The notes below the pieces were generated by a model. It saw only the letters and a program-made list of their open reading frames with translations. It was not told the origin of the DNA and searched no databases. A stretch of DNA of 64,000 nt from Lapidilactobacillus gannanensis (lineage in GTDB: Bacteria > Bacillota > Bacilli > Lactobacillales > Lactobacillaceae), in assembly GCF_003946675.1 (NCBI RefSeq), contig NZ_RHOT01000001.1:1-64000 (forward strand). The letters are read 5' to 3'. Made by a program: the position numbers and the translations under genes. Below, in pieces: positions 33,088 through 42,911 of the stretch. Position 1 is the first letter of the stretch; every line of letters begins with the position of its first letter.

Positions 33088-33789
33088 TTACTTGTTAGCG
33101 GAATCATCGTCTGATTCTGAATCCGAATCATCTTCGTCGTCATCGTCATCTTGATCTTCATCATCATCAGAACTGAAATCAGCATCAGTATTATCAACTA
33201 ATTCATCATCGTTGAATTCAGATAATTGACCTTCGATCCCATCATCCAACTCATTGTCATCTTCATCATCATCGCTTGGTTCATCGAGATGGTTTAGATT
33301 GTTCTTAAAGTCATTTGATTTCGTGGTTGTTTCATCATCATCTTCGTCATCATCAGTTGGTTCAACATCTTCATCATCGTCGGCGTCATCATTATCTTCA
33401 GGATCATCATCATTGTAATCAATGACATCATCATCATCAGAGACATCAGCCAAGAAGGCATTAACCTTACGACGACGCTTCTTACGTGGGCGTTCCTCAT
33501 CGTCTTCAGGATGGTTGACTTCTTCATCAATGGATTCGTATGAGTACCATTCACGGAGACCCCAAACGTTCTCACCTAAAGAAATAAAGCTACCATCCAT
33601 ATTTAAATCCGTATAAAACTGGCCTAAGCGACTTCGAATTTCTGTATCGCTAGCACCTAAATAACTTTGTAATTCGTTAACGAGATCAGCAAAAGGCATT
33701 GCTTCACCGCGCACTTCCAAGATGGCGTGAGCGACTTCGATCATCGATAATTCGGATTTTTTTTGGCCCGCAAAAACGTCTAATTCCAT
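33088..33789 (-). CDS. rpoE: DNA-directed RNA polymerase delta subunit
   Basis: A Gram-positive RNAP subunit that increases promoter selectivity and recycling. Of 233 residues, the first 90 form the folded HARE-HTH domain ([23 protein letters not shown] and [17 protein letters not shown]). The rest is an extremely acidic Asp/Glu tail, interrupted by a short basic patch [11 protein letters not shown] near residue 102. ATG 33789 is chosen over GTG 33798 because AAAGGA is 10 nt from the ATG. Short direct repeats of Asp codons make the tail prone to length variation. Confidence 0.95.
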   Translation of the reverse strand: MELDVFAGQKKSELSMIEVAHAILEVRGEAMPFADLVNELQSYLGASDTEIRSRLGQFYTDLNMDGSFISLGENVWGLREWYSYESIDEEVNHPEDDEERPRKKRRRKVNAFLADVSDDDDVIDYNDDDPEDNDDADDDEDVEPTDDDEDDDETTTKSNDFKNNLNHLDEPSDDDEDDNELDDGIEGQLSEFNDDELVDNTDADFSSDDDEDQDDDDDEDDSDSESDDDSANK

Positions 33790-33832
33790 TGGGGACACAT
33801 CCTTTCAGCAGTCTATCCTTAATAATACTCGC

Positions 33833-34261
33833 CTATTTATTGAAAATCAATCGTAATTCATATTTTCCTAACAAGTTATCACCACTAAACAGCTGATAAT
33901 CAACTGCTATTTGACCGGTTAAATGCGGCAGGTCGAGCTCAACTTGAAACTTTGTTGTTTGCGTTGTCAGCGCCAAGTTGCCATAGACGGTTTGGTATTG
34001 TCCGGTGGTCGTTTGCTGTTCCTGAAACAATAGTTGTGAACGTAATTCCGTTGTACCGCGAGTTAGCAGTAACTGATCAGTTTGAAGCTTGAACGTCACT
34101 GGCACCGCAGGCTGCTCACCTTGATGTTCTTGATAACGCAAATAAAGTGTTGTTCCTTTTTGCGTTAGCTCACCAGTTTCAGTGAATTGGTGGGTTTCAA
34201 TGACACCCCCTTGGTCAATTTTGGTCGTTAGTTGGACCTGGATGGCTGTGTGTGGCACCAT
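33833..34261 (-). CDS. DUF1934 family protein, YwiB-like
   Basis: A small beta-rich cytoplasmic protein of 142 residues with a lipocalin-like pattern: IQVQLTTKIDQGGVIETHQF near the start, LYLRYQE in the middle and VDYQLFSGDNLLGKYELRLIF at the end. In Bacillus ywiB also lies near rpoE, argS and pyrG, so position supports the call. Function unknown. ATG 34261 has AATGAGGGATG upstream as a possible Shine-Dalgarno. Confidence 0.7.
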   Translation of the reverse strand: MVPHTAIQVQLTTKIDQGGVIETHQFTETGELTQKGTTLYLRYQEHQGEQPAVPVTFKLQTDQLLLTRGTTELRSQLLFQEQQTTTGQYQTVYGNLALTTQTTKFQVELDLPHLTGQIAVDYQLFSGDNLLGKYELRLIFNK

Positions 34262-34489
34262 CGATCATCCCTCATTTCTTTCTACATCATCCTTAATAGC
34301 TCTGACACTCTCTTAATTCTAAGGGTAGCCTCAGCAACTTGCAAGTCAGCTAATCATTACTAGCGCCTGCAAGATACCATGGTAGCTTTCCTGCTGGCCA
34401 ATCTGGGTAAACCCCTAACTAAATATCAGCCATTTGAAGTTGCGCGCGTTACCAGCCACTTAAATTAGTAGACTTCCCTAGCAATTTCT

Positions 34490-34519
34490 TTGCGCAGGCT
34501 AACTTTATTAAGCTATACT
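34490..34519 (+). promoter_or_regulatory. Promoter of the lipL-like operon
   Basis: TTGCGC and TATACT are separated by 18 nt, about 45 nt before ATG 34559. It overlaps the upstream part of the longest open frame, which supports the shorter start. The 230 bp upstream of it, from 34262, show nothing else. Confidence 0.55.
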
Positions 34520-34558
34520 ATACATAGTCCAATAATTATTCAATCGTGTGGTGAAATA

Positions 34559-35368
34559 ATGCTGACAAAATTACCTCAAGTACTCGATTTTTATCAAACC
34601 GACTATGCTATCGCAACTCGTTGGCAGCCATTTGCTGACACACAGTTATTCATGCAATTAGTGAATCAAACCCAGCGGCCCATGCTCCATTATTGGACTT
34701 TACCACAAACAATCATTTTAGGGTTACGTGATCAGCGACTGCCAAATGTTCAAGCTGGTCTCGATTTTCTTCATCAGCAAGGCTGGTCCTATTTTTATCG
34801 TAATTCTGGGGGACTTGGTGTGGTCAGTGATCAAGGTGTGCTAAACCTCTCTTTATTATTGCCTAACACCTTTGAGCTGACTATCAGTCAAGGCTATCAA
34901 CTTCTAAGTGAGTTGATTCAGGCTAGTTGGCCAACATTACCAATTGAAACTGGTGAAATCAAACACTCTTATTGTCCCGGAACTTACGATTTAAGTATTC
35001 ACGGACGCAAAATTGCCGGCATTGCGCAACGGCGTAGTCGCGGCGCTACTGCTATCATGCTTTATCTTAGTGTGACAGGTTCACAACAAACTCGAGGCGC
35101 TACCATGGCCAAATTTTATCAGTTAAGCCAAGGCCAATCACCGGATTTTCCTCTGGTTCAACCGCAAGTAATGGCTAACTTAAGTGACTTTTTACCGGCT
35201 GCAAGCAATAGCACGCAAGTTCAGCAACAAATTAACGGTACTTTGCAACAACATGGCTACCAATTAGTTGGTTCAAGGCTACAGAAACTTGTCCAGCAGC
35301 CAGAGTTTAAGCAACAACAGCAATCAGCCTGGCAGAATTTAGCCAGTTATAATCAATCAATTCTTTAA
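34559..35368 (+). CDS. Lipoate/octanoate protein transferase, LipL-like
   Basis: A cytoplasmic enzyme of the biotin/lipoate A/B ligase fold, 269 residues. It shows RNSGGLGVVSDQGVLNLSL and SYCPGTYDLSIHGRKIAGIAQRR-type signature (Cys139 and the KIAG lysine), the pattern of Bacillus LipL, which moves octanoyl or lipoyl groups from GcvH to E2 subunits by a Cys intermediate. The start is ATG 34559 with a weak GTGGTGA. It is followed 16 bp later by the HD gene. Which donor it uses is not visible. Confidence 0.75.
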   Translation: MLTKLPQVLDFYQTDYAIATRWQPFADTQLFMQLVNQTQRPMLHYWTLPQTIILGLRDQRLPNVQAGLDFLHQQGWSYFYRNSGGLGVVSDQGVLNLSLLLPNTFELTISQGYQLLSELIQASWPTLPIETGEIKHSYCPGTYDLSIHGRKIAGIAQRRSRGATAIMLYLSVTGSQQTRGATMAKFYQLSQGQSPDFPLVQPQVMANLSDFLPAASNSTQVQQQINGTLQQHGYQLVGSRLQKLVQQPEFKQQQQSAWQNLASYNQSIL

Positions 35369-35384
35369 GGAGACGAGTTAACCG

Positions 35385-36740
35385 ATGTCAGAAATCAGCC
35401 TGCTACCTCGTGATAAAGTGCTACGTGACCCAGTTCATAATTATATTCATGTCACTTATCAGGTTATTTTAGATTTAATTAATACTTCAGAATTTCAACG
35501 GTTACGACGCATTAAGCAATTAGGCGCGTCATCCTATACTTTCCATGGAGCTGAACATTCACGCTTTACCCATTCGGTTGGCGTTTATGAAATCACCCGG
35601 CAAATCTGTGATAATTTTGCTCGTAATTACCCTTCAACTAATGGCAGTACAGAACTTTGGGATGATCATGAACGGCTAGTCGCCATGTGTGCCGCCTTAC
35701 TACATGATATTGGTCATGGCCCTTATTCTCATACGTTTGAGCATATTTTTAATACTGATCATGAGGCCATTACCCGTGAAATCCTGACTTCACCCGATAC
35801 TGAAGTGAATCACGTCTTGCGTCAAGTTAGTCCTGAATTTCCTGAAGAAGTGGCCAGCGTTATTGGCAAAACTTATCCCAATCCCCAAGTCGTGCAAATG
35901 ATCAGCAGCCAAATTGATGCCGATCGCATGGATTACTTATTACGTGACGCTTATCATACTGGCACAAAGTATGGCATGTTCGACTTAACCCGGATTCTTC
36001 GGGTCATGCGACCATATCGTAACGGCATTGCTTTTGAAGCAAATGGGATGCATGCTGTTGAAGATTATATTGTTTGTCGTTTCCAAATGTACCAACAAGT
36101 TTATTTCCATCCTGTTAGTCGCGCGATGGAAGTCATCTTAAACAAATTGTTACATCGAGCAAAATTCTTATACGAACATGGGCAACTAACTGGCGATCAA
36201 AAACCAACTTTGCTAATACCTTTTTTAGAAAACGACTTTACTTTATCTGACTACCTTCATTTAGATGATGGTGTGTTAACAACTTACTTTACTTTATGGC
36301 GTGATCATCCTGACGACATTCTCCGCGATTTAGTATCACGTTTCCTTGATCGGCGACCACTAAAGTCCGTTCGCTTTACGCCTGAGACCCGCTCATTAAT
36401 TCCAGAACTCAAACAAATCATTGAAGAGGCTGGCTTCAATCCTGATTACTATACGGCAATTAATGACAGTTACGATCTCCCTTATGATGCTTACGATCCA
36501 TCTTCAAAAGAACCTAAGACACAAATCGAAATCATCGAACAGGATGGTACTTTGGAAGAATTATCCACAGTCAGTCCAATCGTAGCAGCTATCAGTGGTA
36601 AAAGTACTGGTGATGAACGCTTCTTCTTCCCCCGGGAAATGGTCAAACCAACGAGTGACCTGCAACTCTTTGAACCCTTATACGAAAAATTCCAGAAATA
36701 TTTGCGTAACGATTCCTTGATTAACCCGCACGAAGTCTAA
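35385..36740 (+). CDS. HD-domain phosphohydrolase, YwfO/dGTPase-like
   Basis: A cytoplasmic metal-dependent hydrolase of 451 residues. Seen: DPVHNYIHV at the start, the HD metal site in FTHSVGVYEI (first His) and LLHDIGHGPYSHTFEH (HD near 107), and SSQIDADRMDYLLRD. This matches the YwfO/SAMHD1-like dNTP triphosphohydrolase family of Firmicutes. In Bacillus ywfL (lipL) and ywfO are near each other too, which supports both calls. AAGGAGACG precedes ATG 35385. Confidence 0.85.
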   Translation: MSEISLLPRDKVLRDPVHNYIHVTYQVILDLINTSEFQRLRRIKQLGASSYTFHGAEHSRFTHSVGVYEITRQICDNFARNYPSTNGSTELWDDHERLVAMCAALLHDIGHGPYSHTFEHIFNTDHEAITREILTSPDTEVNHVLRQVSPEFPEEVASVIGKTYPNPQVVQMISSQIDADRMDYLLRDAYHTGTKYGMFDLTRILRVMRPYRNGIAFEANGMHAVEDYIVCRFQMYQQVYFHPVSRAMEVILNKLLHRAKFLYEHGQLTGDQKPTLLIPFLENDFTLSDYLHLDDGVLTTYFTLWRDHPDDILRDLVSRFLDRRPLKSVRFTPETRSLIPELKQIIEEAGFNPDYYTAINDSYDLPYDAYDPSSKEPKTQIEIIEQDGTLEELSTVSPIVAAISGKSTGDERFFFPREMVKPTSDLQLFEPLYEKFQKYLRNDSLINPHEV

Positions 36741-36832
36741 AAACTTGTCCCATACGTTAAAGTAGTTAATTATTAATTTAGGTTAGCAGGCATAATTGCT
36801 AGTTTTTAAAAATCATTTAATGAGGTGAGCAT

Positions 36833-37228
36833 ATGTTTAAAGAATTCCGTGAATTTGTCTCGCAAGGTAATGTTGTTGATATGGCTATTGGTGTTTTAAT
36901 CGGTGGTGCCTTCAACGGCCTAGTGGCTTCCTTGACTAAAAATATCTTAGGACCATTAATCGGGATGTTTACTAACTCGGTTGACTTATCATCAATTAGT
37001 TTTAAAATTGGTGCCGCTCGTTTCACCATTGGTACTTTCCTCAATGATTTAATTCAATTCTTAATCATGATGTTCGTGATTTTCCTGATTGTTAAATCAT
37101 TTAATAAGCTGCGGGAACTTGGCAAGACTAAAGCCGAAGAGGAAGCTGCTGAAGTAACCCAACAAGAGCAATATCTGAAAGAAATCCGTGACTTATTAGC
37201 ACAACAAGAAACGGCCCATAAACAATAG
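36833..37228 (+). CDS. mscL: Large-conductance mechanosensitive channel MscL
   Basis: A homopentameric membrane channel that opens on hypo-osmotic shock. The 131 residues have the N-terminal helix MFKEFREFVSQGNVVDMAIG, TM1 with VLIGGAFNGLV, a periplasmic-like loop, TM2 (LIQFLIMMFVIFLIVKSFN) and a charged C-terminal helix. Length is typical. GAGGTGAG precedes ATG 36833. A terminator follows. Confidence 0.96.
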   Translation: MFKEFREFVSQGNVVDMAIGVLIGGAFNGLVASLTKNILGPLIGMFTNSVDLSSISFKIGAARFTIGTFLNDLIQFLIMMFVIFLIVKSFNKLRELGKTKAEEEAAEVTQQEQYLKEIRDLLAQQETAHKQ

Positions 37229-37266
37229 CAAGATTCTGATTGTTTTACAGAAAATTAAACAATCGT

Positions 37267-37321
37267 AAAAAACACGGTAGTTGTACTAACTTCAATAGTT
37301 AGGCAATCACCGTGCTTTTTT
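37267..37321 (+). terminator. Terminator of mscL
   Basis: AAAAAACACGGT with an inner GTTG-AAC stem pairs with GTT-CAAT-ACCGTGCTTTTTT. Confidence 0.85.
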
Positions 37322-37354
37322 GATGGTAATTTTTTGATTTAATAACGCAGCTGA

Positions 37355-37400
37355 CCAAGCAGAACAGAACCTGACGCCATTCTGTCTGGTGTTGAAATGG
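37355..37400. repeat. Family C fragment
   Basis: CTGACGCCATTCTGTCTGGT matches the CTGACTCCATTCCGTCTGGA element of family C copies, without the rest of the unit. Confidence 0.5.
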
Positions 37401-37479
37401 CTCTACCCTATTTTGAACGTGATTAAGTCAGTGATTGCCAGCTAAATCACTACAATTAACAATGAGCTTTAACAGCTAA

Positions 37480-37597
37480 AACGTGTTCTCAAAAGGCAAT
37501 CAGCATCGCTTAATGTCAAAATACCGAGCAATTCTGCGATAGAATTGCTCGGTATTTTATGTTAATGCTCAGCGATTGATCGTTTTTGTCACACGCC
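37480..37597. repeat. Family B hairpin repeat between mscL and prs
   Basis: A full copy with left end ACGTGTTCTCAAAAGGCAAT and right end TTTTTGTCACACG. The apical stem AAAATACCGAGCAATTCT pairs perfectly with AGAATTGCTCGGTATTTT. It lies just downstream of prs and can serve as its terminator. Confidence 0.85.
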
Positions 37598-37614
37598 GTT
37601 TTATCCGTGCTAGT

Positions 37615-38580
37615 TTACTTCTGTTGGTAACGAGTCACAAATAAAGGACTAACTGGCTCGTCGTTGTAAATACGACTGATAGCATCGCCAATCAATGGTC
37701 CAACGGAAACCTGAATCATTTTGTCGATGATCTTATCTTGGGGCAGATTAATCGAATCAGTCACCACTAATTTCTTAATTGGTGAATTAGTGATCCGTTC
37801 AATTGCTGGACCTGAAAGAACAGGATGAGTACAAGAAGCATAAACTTCAGTTGCACCAGCATCAACTAAAGCCTGGGCAGCTAATGTGATTGTTCCCGCA
37901 GTATCAATCATATCATCAATAATAATGGCCCGTTTACCTTCAACATGGCCAATAATATTCATGATTTCCGCAACGTTCGCACGAGGACGTCGCTTATCAA
38001 TAATCGCAATTGGTGTTTTTAAGAACTCTGCTAATTTACGAGCGCGACCAACACCACCATGATCAGGTGAAACAACAACGGCATCTTCATTCAAGTGATT
38101 CCGCAAGAAATAATCAGCTAATAGTGGTGAGCCCACTAAATGATCAACCGGAATATCAAAGAATCCTTGAATTTGTGGTGCATGTAAATCTAATGCCAAA
38201 ATTCGATCAGCACCAGCACGTTGTAACATATTAGCGACTAATTTCGCCGTAATCGGTTCCCGTGCTCTCGTCTTACGGTCTTGCCGCGCGTAACCATAAT
38301 ATGGAATGACCACATTAATGTTCTTGGCTGAAGCTCGCCGTAAGGCATCGATCATAATCAACAATTCCATCAAATTATCATTAACTGGTGCTGAAGTTGA
38401 TTGAATTAAAAAGACATCAGCTCCCCGAATACTTTCGTCAATATTAATTTGAATTTCTCCATCAGAGAAACGCGTTACTGACGACTTGCCTAAGGGCACC
38501 CCGACAGCAGCGGCAATTTTCTCAGCTAAGGGCTTATTGGAATTTAAAGCAAAAATCTTGAGCTTTGATTCAGTTGTCAT
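37615..38580 (-). CDS. prs: Ribose-phosphate pyrophosphokinase
   Basis: It makes PRPP from ribose 5-phosphate and ATP, for purine, pyrimidine, NAD and histidine synthesis. The 321-residue protein has the class I features: [32 protein letters not shown] with catalytic residues, and the PRPP loop [13 protein letters not shown] near 217. AGGAGG lies 5 nt before ATG 38580. It is 33 bp downstream of glmU, as in Bacillus. Confidence 0.97.
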   Translation of the reverse strand: MTTESKLKIFALNSNKPLAEKIAAAVGVPLGKSSVTRFSDGEIQINIDESIRGADVFLIQSTSAPVNDNLMELLIMIDALRRASAKNINVVIPYYGYARQDRKTRAREPITAKLVANMLQRAGADRILALDLHAPQIQGFFDIPVDHLVGSPLLADYFLRNHLNEDAVVVSPDHGGVGRARKLAEFLKTPIAIIDKRRPRANVAEIMNIIGHVEGKRAIIIDDMIDTAGTITLAAQALVDAGATEVYASCTHPVLSGPAIERITNSPIKKLVVTDSINLPQDKIIDKMIQVSVGPLIGDAISRIYNDEPVSPLFVTRYQQK

Positions 38581-38613
38581 TGTTTCCTCCTAAGAATACG
38601 CACTCCCTTAATT

Positions 38614-40002
38614 CTAATGCCATTCTGGGTCTTGGGCAAGCGGTAATTTATCCCAATAGTCATTTTTATTTGTTTGACGGGCACGGGCAATTGCCATTGC
38701 GTGCTTAGGAATATCATCAGTAATCGTTGAGCCAGCTGCGATAAAGCTATGATCAGCCATCTCAACCGGGGCAATAATATTAGAATTACTGCCAATAAAA
38801 CTATGACTGCCAATATTAGTATGGAACTTATGAACACCATCATAATTAACAAAGACCACACCACAGCCCACGTTGATATCAGTGCCCAAAGTTGCATCGC
38901 CAACATAAGTTAGATGACCAACTTTAGTGCGATCACCAATCGTGGCGTTTTTAACTTCGCAGAAATTACCAATATGCACATCATGACCGATGTTTGCTTT
39001 AGGACGTAAGTGACTATTGGGGCCGATGTTTGAACCACTGGCCATCTTTGCTTCTTCAATCGTCGAACTAGTGACATGGACGTGATCAGCAATTTGACTG
39101 TCAACAATTTCCGAATTGGAACCAATATAACAATCAGAACCAATTGTTGTCTGACCTTTTAAATTAACCTGACCTTCAATCACTGTATCGTTGCCGATTT
39201 TAACATCCACATCAATATAAGTTGTATCTGGATTGACCATCGTCACACCATTACGCATATGAGCTTCATTGATCCGTTGTTGCATGATCCGCGTCGCATT
39301 TGATAATGCCACCCGATCATTAACACCTAATGATTCTGTAAAATCAGGCGTTTGATAAGCCGCGACAATCTCGCCTTGGTTTTTCAAGATTTGAATCACA
39401 TCTGTTAGATAATATTCACCTTGCGCATTATGATTTGTTACCTGATGTAACGCTTTAAAAAGCGCTTGGTTGTCAAAGCAGAACACGCCCGTATTGATTT
39501 CATGAACCGCTGCTTCTTCACGGGTGGCATCTTTCTGTTCAACAATCTTCTCAACAATTCCTAAGTCATTGCGAATAATCCGACCGTAACCAGTTGGATC
39601 ATCAGCCCGGGCCGTTAAAATAGTGGCCTTGGCCCCTTTGGCCTGATGATAGGCAAATAACTTCTCGAAAGTTTTAGCTGTCAATAGTGGTGTGTCACCA
39701 TTGACAATCAAGGTCATCCCTTCCTTATCACCAAGTTGGGCTTCAGTCTGCAAAACCGCATGACCAGTTCCCAATTGCTCTTCTTGAAAAGCGTACTTAC
39801 TGCGATTGCCAAGTAAGTCTTCAACAGCTTCAGCGCCATGGCCAACAACCGTAACAACTTGCTCAGGATCAGTTAATTCAACCTGCGTCAACACATGATC
39901 GACCATGGAACGACCACAAACTTTGTGGAGCACCTTGTACAATTTCGACTTCATTCTGGTACCCTGACCAGCTGCTAGAATTACAGTATAACGCCCTGTC
40001 AT
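38614..40002 (-). CDS. glmU: Bifunctional GlmU (uridyltransferase / acetyltransferase)
   Basis: It acetylates glucosamine 1-phosphate and then makes UDP-GlcNAc, the substrate of MurA. The 462 residues have the nucleotidyltransferase signature [16 protein letters not shown] (from residue 9) and, from about 250, the left-handed beta-helix of hexapeptide repeats with [18 protein letters not shown]-like [11 protein letters not shown] and NYDGVHKF. It is followed closely by prs; spoVG and yabJ, found between purR and glmU in Bacillus, are missing. Confidence 0.97.
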   Translation of the reverse strand: MTGRYTVILAAGQGTRMKSKLYKVLHKVCGRSMVDHVLTQVELTDPEQVVTVVGHGAEAVEDLLGNRSKYAFQEEQLGTGHAVLQTEAQLGDKEGMTLIVNGDTPLLTAKTFEKLFAYHQAKGAKATILTARADDPTGYGRIIRNDLGIVEKIVEQKDATREEAAVHEINTGVFCFDNQALFKALHQVTNHNAQGEYYLTDVIQILKNQGEIVAAYQTPDFTESLGVNDRVALSNATRIMQQRINEAHMRNGVTMVNPDTTYIDVDVKIGNDTVIEGQVNLKGQTTIGSDCYIGSNSEIVDSQIADHVHVTSSTIEEAKMASGSNIGPNSHLRPKANIGHDVHIGNFCEVKNATIGDRTKVGHLTYVGDATLGTDINVGCGVVFVNYDGVHKFHTNIGSHSFIGSNSNIIAPVEMADHSFIAAGSTITDDIPKHAMAIARARQTNKNDYWDKLPLAQDPEWH

Positions 40003-40094
40003 AATAAGCTTCCCTTCACACTACCAATTTAAATTTAAGGATATCAAGTTTATGATAACTTAACTTCACCTAATTCTCAATATTAATTCACAAC

Positions 40095-40216
40095 AGAGTG
40101 TGAGGAGCGATGATCAGACTGCGTAGCATAATTTCAATTATTTGATTGAGCGGTGCAACCGATCGAGCAAATAATTAAATTAGGCCTAGCAGTCTATCGC
40201 GCCGAACACGTTTCAA
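40095..40216. repeat. Family A hairpin repeat upstream of glmU
   Basis: A full copy closely similar to the third copy of the 4-kb triplet: AGACTGCGTAG with CTAGCAGTCT and apex AGCGGT-GCA-ACCGAT. Ends are AGAGTGTGAGGA and GAACACGTTTCAA. Confidence 0.85.
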
Positions 40217-40217
40217 C

Positions 40218-40334
40218 AGAGTGTGAGAGCTGGTGGGTTTTTGGCGTAGTACAATTTCAAATATTTGCATGAGCTGGTGCAACCAGATCGTGTGAATATT
40301 TAAATTGTACCTAGCCATTTACCGACCCGAACAG
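40218..40334. repeat. Family A hairpin repeat joined to family C
   Basis: Closely similar to the second copy of the 4-kb triplet. The right end is broken: CCCGAACA runs directly into GGTTCTGACTCCATTCCG, the left part of a family C element. Confidence 0.8.
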
Positions 40335-40570
40335 GTTCTGACTCCATTCCGTCTGGAGTTGATGTGAGTACACTTCATTATTGTTAAATGATAAGTCAGC
40401 TATAGTGGGTTCACTCAACACCGTTTGATTTCATAAAATTGAATTAAGCACTAAAATAGTCTGCTTAGCAATTTCTGATTTCCAGAAAAATTGTCAAGCA
40501 GACTATTAGTTTACTACAAATTGATTTTCTAAAGAGTGGTGCTCAATTTTATTAATTTAGTCAGGCGATT
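40331..40570. repeat. Family C partial copy (middle module)
   Basis: It contains the small hairpin CTCCATTCCGTCTGGAG and then the middle hairpin AGTCTGCTTAGCAATTT with AAAATTGTCAAGCAGACT, followed by AGTGGTGCTCAATTTTATTA and GTCAGGCGATTGG. The same order is found near 49.8-50.0 kb with a different but complementary middle stem. Confidence 0.65.
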
Positions 40571-40600
40571 GGAGCAGTCTTGACCAAACTCATACTCATT

Positions 40601-41428
40601 TTAATCGCTTAATTTATCAAGGTAGTTACCTAATTCAACTTTGATTTCACTATTTTGGGTATCCACAGCAACCACATTTAGCAATGAGGTATAATCACTT
40701 TCAACTCGTTGTCCCGCAAAAGATGCCTCAGCAAAGACGGTAATTCCTACTAGGCTCGCACTAAATTCTTTTAGTAGATCATGCATTCCATGAATTGTGC
40801 CACCGCCTTTCATGAAGTCATCAACAATGACCACATGCGCGCCTTCAGCTAGGCTGCGTTTAGACAGCTCCATCTTTTCAATTCGTGAGGAAGAAGCAGA
40901 CACATAGTTCACACTAACGGTAGCACCTTCCGTAATTTTGGCATCGCGACGAACAATCACAAAAGGTACCCCTAAACAAGTGGCCACACTTTGAGCAATT
41001 GGAATTCCCTTCGTTGCAACGGTCATGACTGCATCTACTTGCTGATCAACATATTGGGCTGCAATCAAACGACCAATCATTTTCAAATACAGCGGATTAC
41101 CTAATAAATCAGACAAATATAAATAACCACCAGGTAACAATCGTTCTTTTTCAGCTAATTTTAATGTCATCAACTTTAAGAAATCACCGGCAATTTCTGA
41201 ATTAACACCAGGCAAATACTGAACCCCACCAGCTGCTCCTGGTAACGTTTGAATGACACCTAGACCGCGAACTGCAAATGTTCGCTTGATAATTGCCAGA
41301 TCCTCACTAATTGATGATTTAGCTGAATCATACCGCTTTACAAAAAAAGGTAACGAGATCAACTCCCGGGGATGATCCAGCAAATAACTGGTCATATCAA
41401 TTAATCGATCACTACGCCGTGTTTTCAT
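40601..41428 (-). CDS. purR: Pur operon repressor PurR
   Basis: A PRPP-responsive transcription factor controlling purine genes. The 275 residues consist of a winged-helix N-terminus (RSDRLIDMTSYLLDHPRELISL) and a type I PRTase-like effector domain with VVIVDDFMKGGGTIHGM. ATG 41428 is preferred over the upstream GTG 41440, whose Shine-Dalgarno GAGGA is adjacent. The gene lies between veg and glmU as in Bacillus. Targets (PurBox sites) are not visible in the window. Confidence 0.95.
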   Translation of the reverse strand: MKTRRSDRLIDMTSYLLDHPRELISLPFFVKRYDSAKSSISEDLAIIKRTFAVRGLGVIQTLPGAAGGVQYLPGVNSEIAGDFLKLMTLKLAEKERLLPGGYLYLSDLLGNPLYLKMIGRLIAAQYVDQQVDAVMTVATKGIPIAQSVATCLGVPFVIVRRDAKITEGATVSVNYVSASSSRIEKMELSKRSLAEGAHVVIVDDFMKGGGTIHGMHDLLKEFSASLVGITVFAEASFAGQRVESDYTSLLNVVAVDTQNSEIKVELGNYLDKLSD

Positions 41429-41595
41429 ATACCCACTCACTCCTCGAATTATTACATCAATTATACCGATACTTTGCAGATAATTCTAGACAATTCTAGA
41501 TTTATTTTGAATAATGTTCGTTTATTATTAAAATAATCACGTTGCAATGCCAGTAAAGACAGAAATTCATTCAAGGCGCGTTATTTTGGCATAAT

Positions 41596-41631
41596 AAAAA
41601 AGTATAGCAACCAATGGCTACCATACTTTTT
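41596..41631 (-). terminator. Terminator of veg
   Basis: AAAAAGTATGGTAGC pairs with GCTATACTTTTT in the minus direction, followed by a T run. Confidence 0.88.
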
Positions 41632-41654
41632 AGAAAATGTAATCAATTCAAAGC

Positions 41655-41897
41655 TTAGTTAGCAGCATCGAATTCAATTGCAATTGATTTGGTTAATAAA
41701 TCGGTATAGCTGTATGAAACTCGTTCAAAAGCATTTTCCTCTTGATTTAAATCAACGACGAAAACAGCCGGATAAGTTTCTTTCAAAGTACCGTGACGCC
41801 TTGTAATCTTCTTACGTCCAACCTGTGCGACGACGGTCAAATGTTGACCAATATGATCGTCCAGCTGGTGTTTGATTGTTGCTAGTGACATTGGCAT
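41655..41897 (-). CDS. veg: Veg family protein
   Basis: A small protein of about 80 residues with the Veg pattern LATIKHQLDDHIGQHLTVVA, GRKKITRRHGTLKETYPAVFVV and the SYSYTDLLTKSIAIEF end. In Bacillus Veg stimulates biofilm formation; here only the family is certain. The start ATG 41897 has AAGGAG 8 nt upstream; the GTG at 41906 overlaps it, and ATG 41891 is another option. The gene has its own terminator. Confidence 0.9.
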   Translation of the reverse strand: MPMSLATIKHQLDDHIGQHLTVVAQVGRKKITRRHGTLKETYPAVFVVDLNQEENAFERVSYSYTDLLTKSIAIEFDAAN

Positions 41898-42020
41898 TGG
41901 CCTCACTCCTTGTTGAAATTATATCATAAAGTTTATAATTATGCAAGGTTTTTATGATACAGCAAAAGAAACGTTCGGATTAAACCAACGTGTTCCCGTA
42001 TTGTTCCCTATTTTTAATTT

Positions 42021-42911
42021 TTAATGTATGAATTTACTAACGGCAGTCGTCAATTCTATAAACTGCTCAATTGATAATTGTTCGCCGCGAATATTTGGCG
42101 CTAAGCCTAAATCTGCCAAAATACTAACTAACTCATCGCGATGGTTTTTGCCACAGAGATGTAGTAAGTTATTCAACAAATTCTTGCGTCGTTGCTGGAA
42201 ACACGATTGGACAACCTGATCAAACATTGCTTGATTAGCAATTTGATAAGGCGATTCATCGTAGCGCGTTAATGTTAGGACCGCTGAATCAACATTAGGC
42301 TGGGGTATAAAAGCTGTTTTGGGGACAATCTCGGCAATTTCTGCATGCATTTTAGTCTGTACGCCAATACTTAATGCCCCATAATCTTTATGTCCTGGAT
42401 GCGCAATGATTCGTTGAGCGACTTCTTTCTGAATCATTAGCACCAAACGATCTGGTTGCACGACCCCATTGATTAATTGAAACATAATTGGCGTGGTAAT
42501 GTAATAAGGTAAATTAGCCACTACCTTAATTTGACCACTAATTGGCTGATAAGGCGCAAGTAACTCGGCTAAACTTCTTTTGAGAATATCCTGATTAACC
42601 ACCTGAATATTATCATAAGGCGCTAATGTCTCTGCTAAAATCGGTAACAAGCGCTGATCAATTTCAACCGCAATCACCTGCTTCACGCGCCGAGCCAATT
42701 GTTCAGTCAATGACCCAATTCCCGGGCCAATTTCAATCACAGTGTCAGTGGCTGCCAAATCAGCGGCAGCGACAATTGCGCCGAGCACTTTACGATTGGT
42801 CAAAAAATTCTGACCCAAACTCTTTTTAAATTTAAAGCCAAATTGATGTAGGATGGCCTGAGTCCGAATCGGATCGGCAATATCTAAACGTTGCGGCTGT
42901 TCACTACTCAT
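42021..42911 (-). CDS. rsmA: 16S rRNA dimethyladenosine transferase RsmA (KsgA)
   Basis: It dimethylates two adjacent adenosines near the 3' end of 16S rRNA, a late 30S assembly check. The 296 residues show GQNFLTNRKVL, the SAM motif VIEIGPGIGSLTEQL and the catalytic VANLPYYITTPI. Its ATG overlaps the rnmV stop by 8 bp, so the two are likely translationally coupled. Loss of this family gives kasugamycin resistance in other bacteria. Confidence 0.97.
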   Translation of the reverse strand: MSSEQPQRLDIADPIRTQAILHQFGFKFKKSLGQNFLTNRKVLGAIVAAADLAATDTVIEIGPGIGSLTEQLARRVKQVIAVEIDQRLLPILAETLAPYDNIQVVNQDILKRSLAELLAPYQPISGQIKVVANLPYYITTPIMFQLINGVVQPDRLVLMIQKEVAQRIIAHPGHKDYGALSIGVQTKMHAEIAEIVPKTAFIPQPNVDSAVLTLTRYDESPYQIANQAMFDQVVQSCFQQRRKNLLNNLLHLCGKNHRDELVSILADLGLAPNIRGEQLSIEQFIELTTAVSKFIH

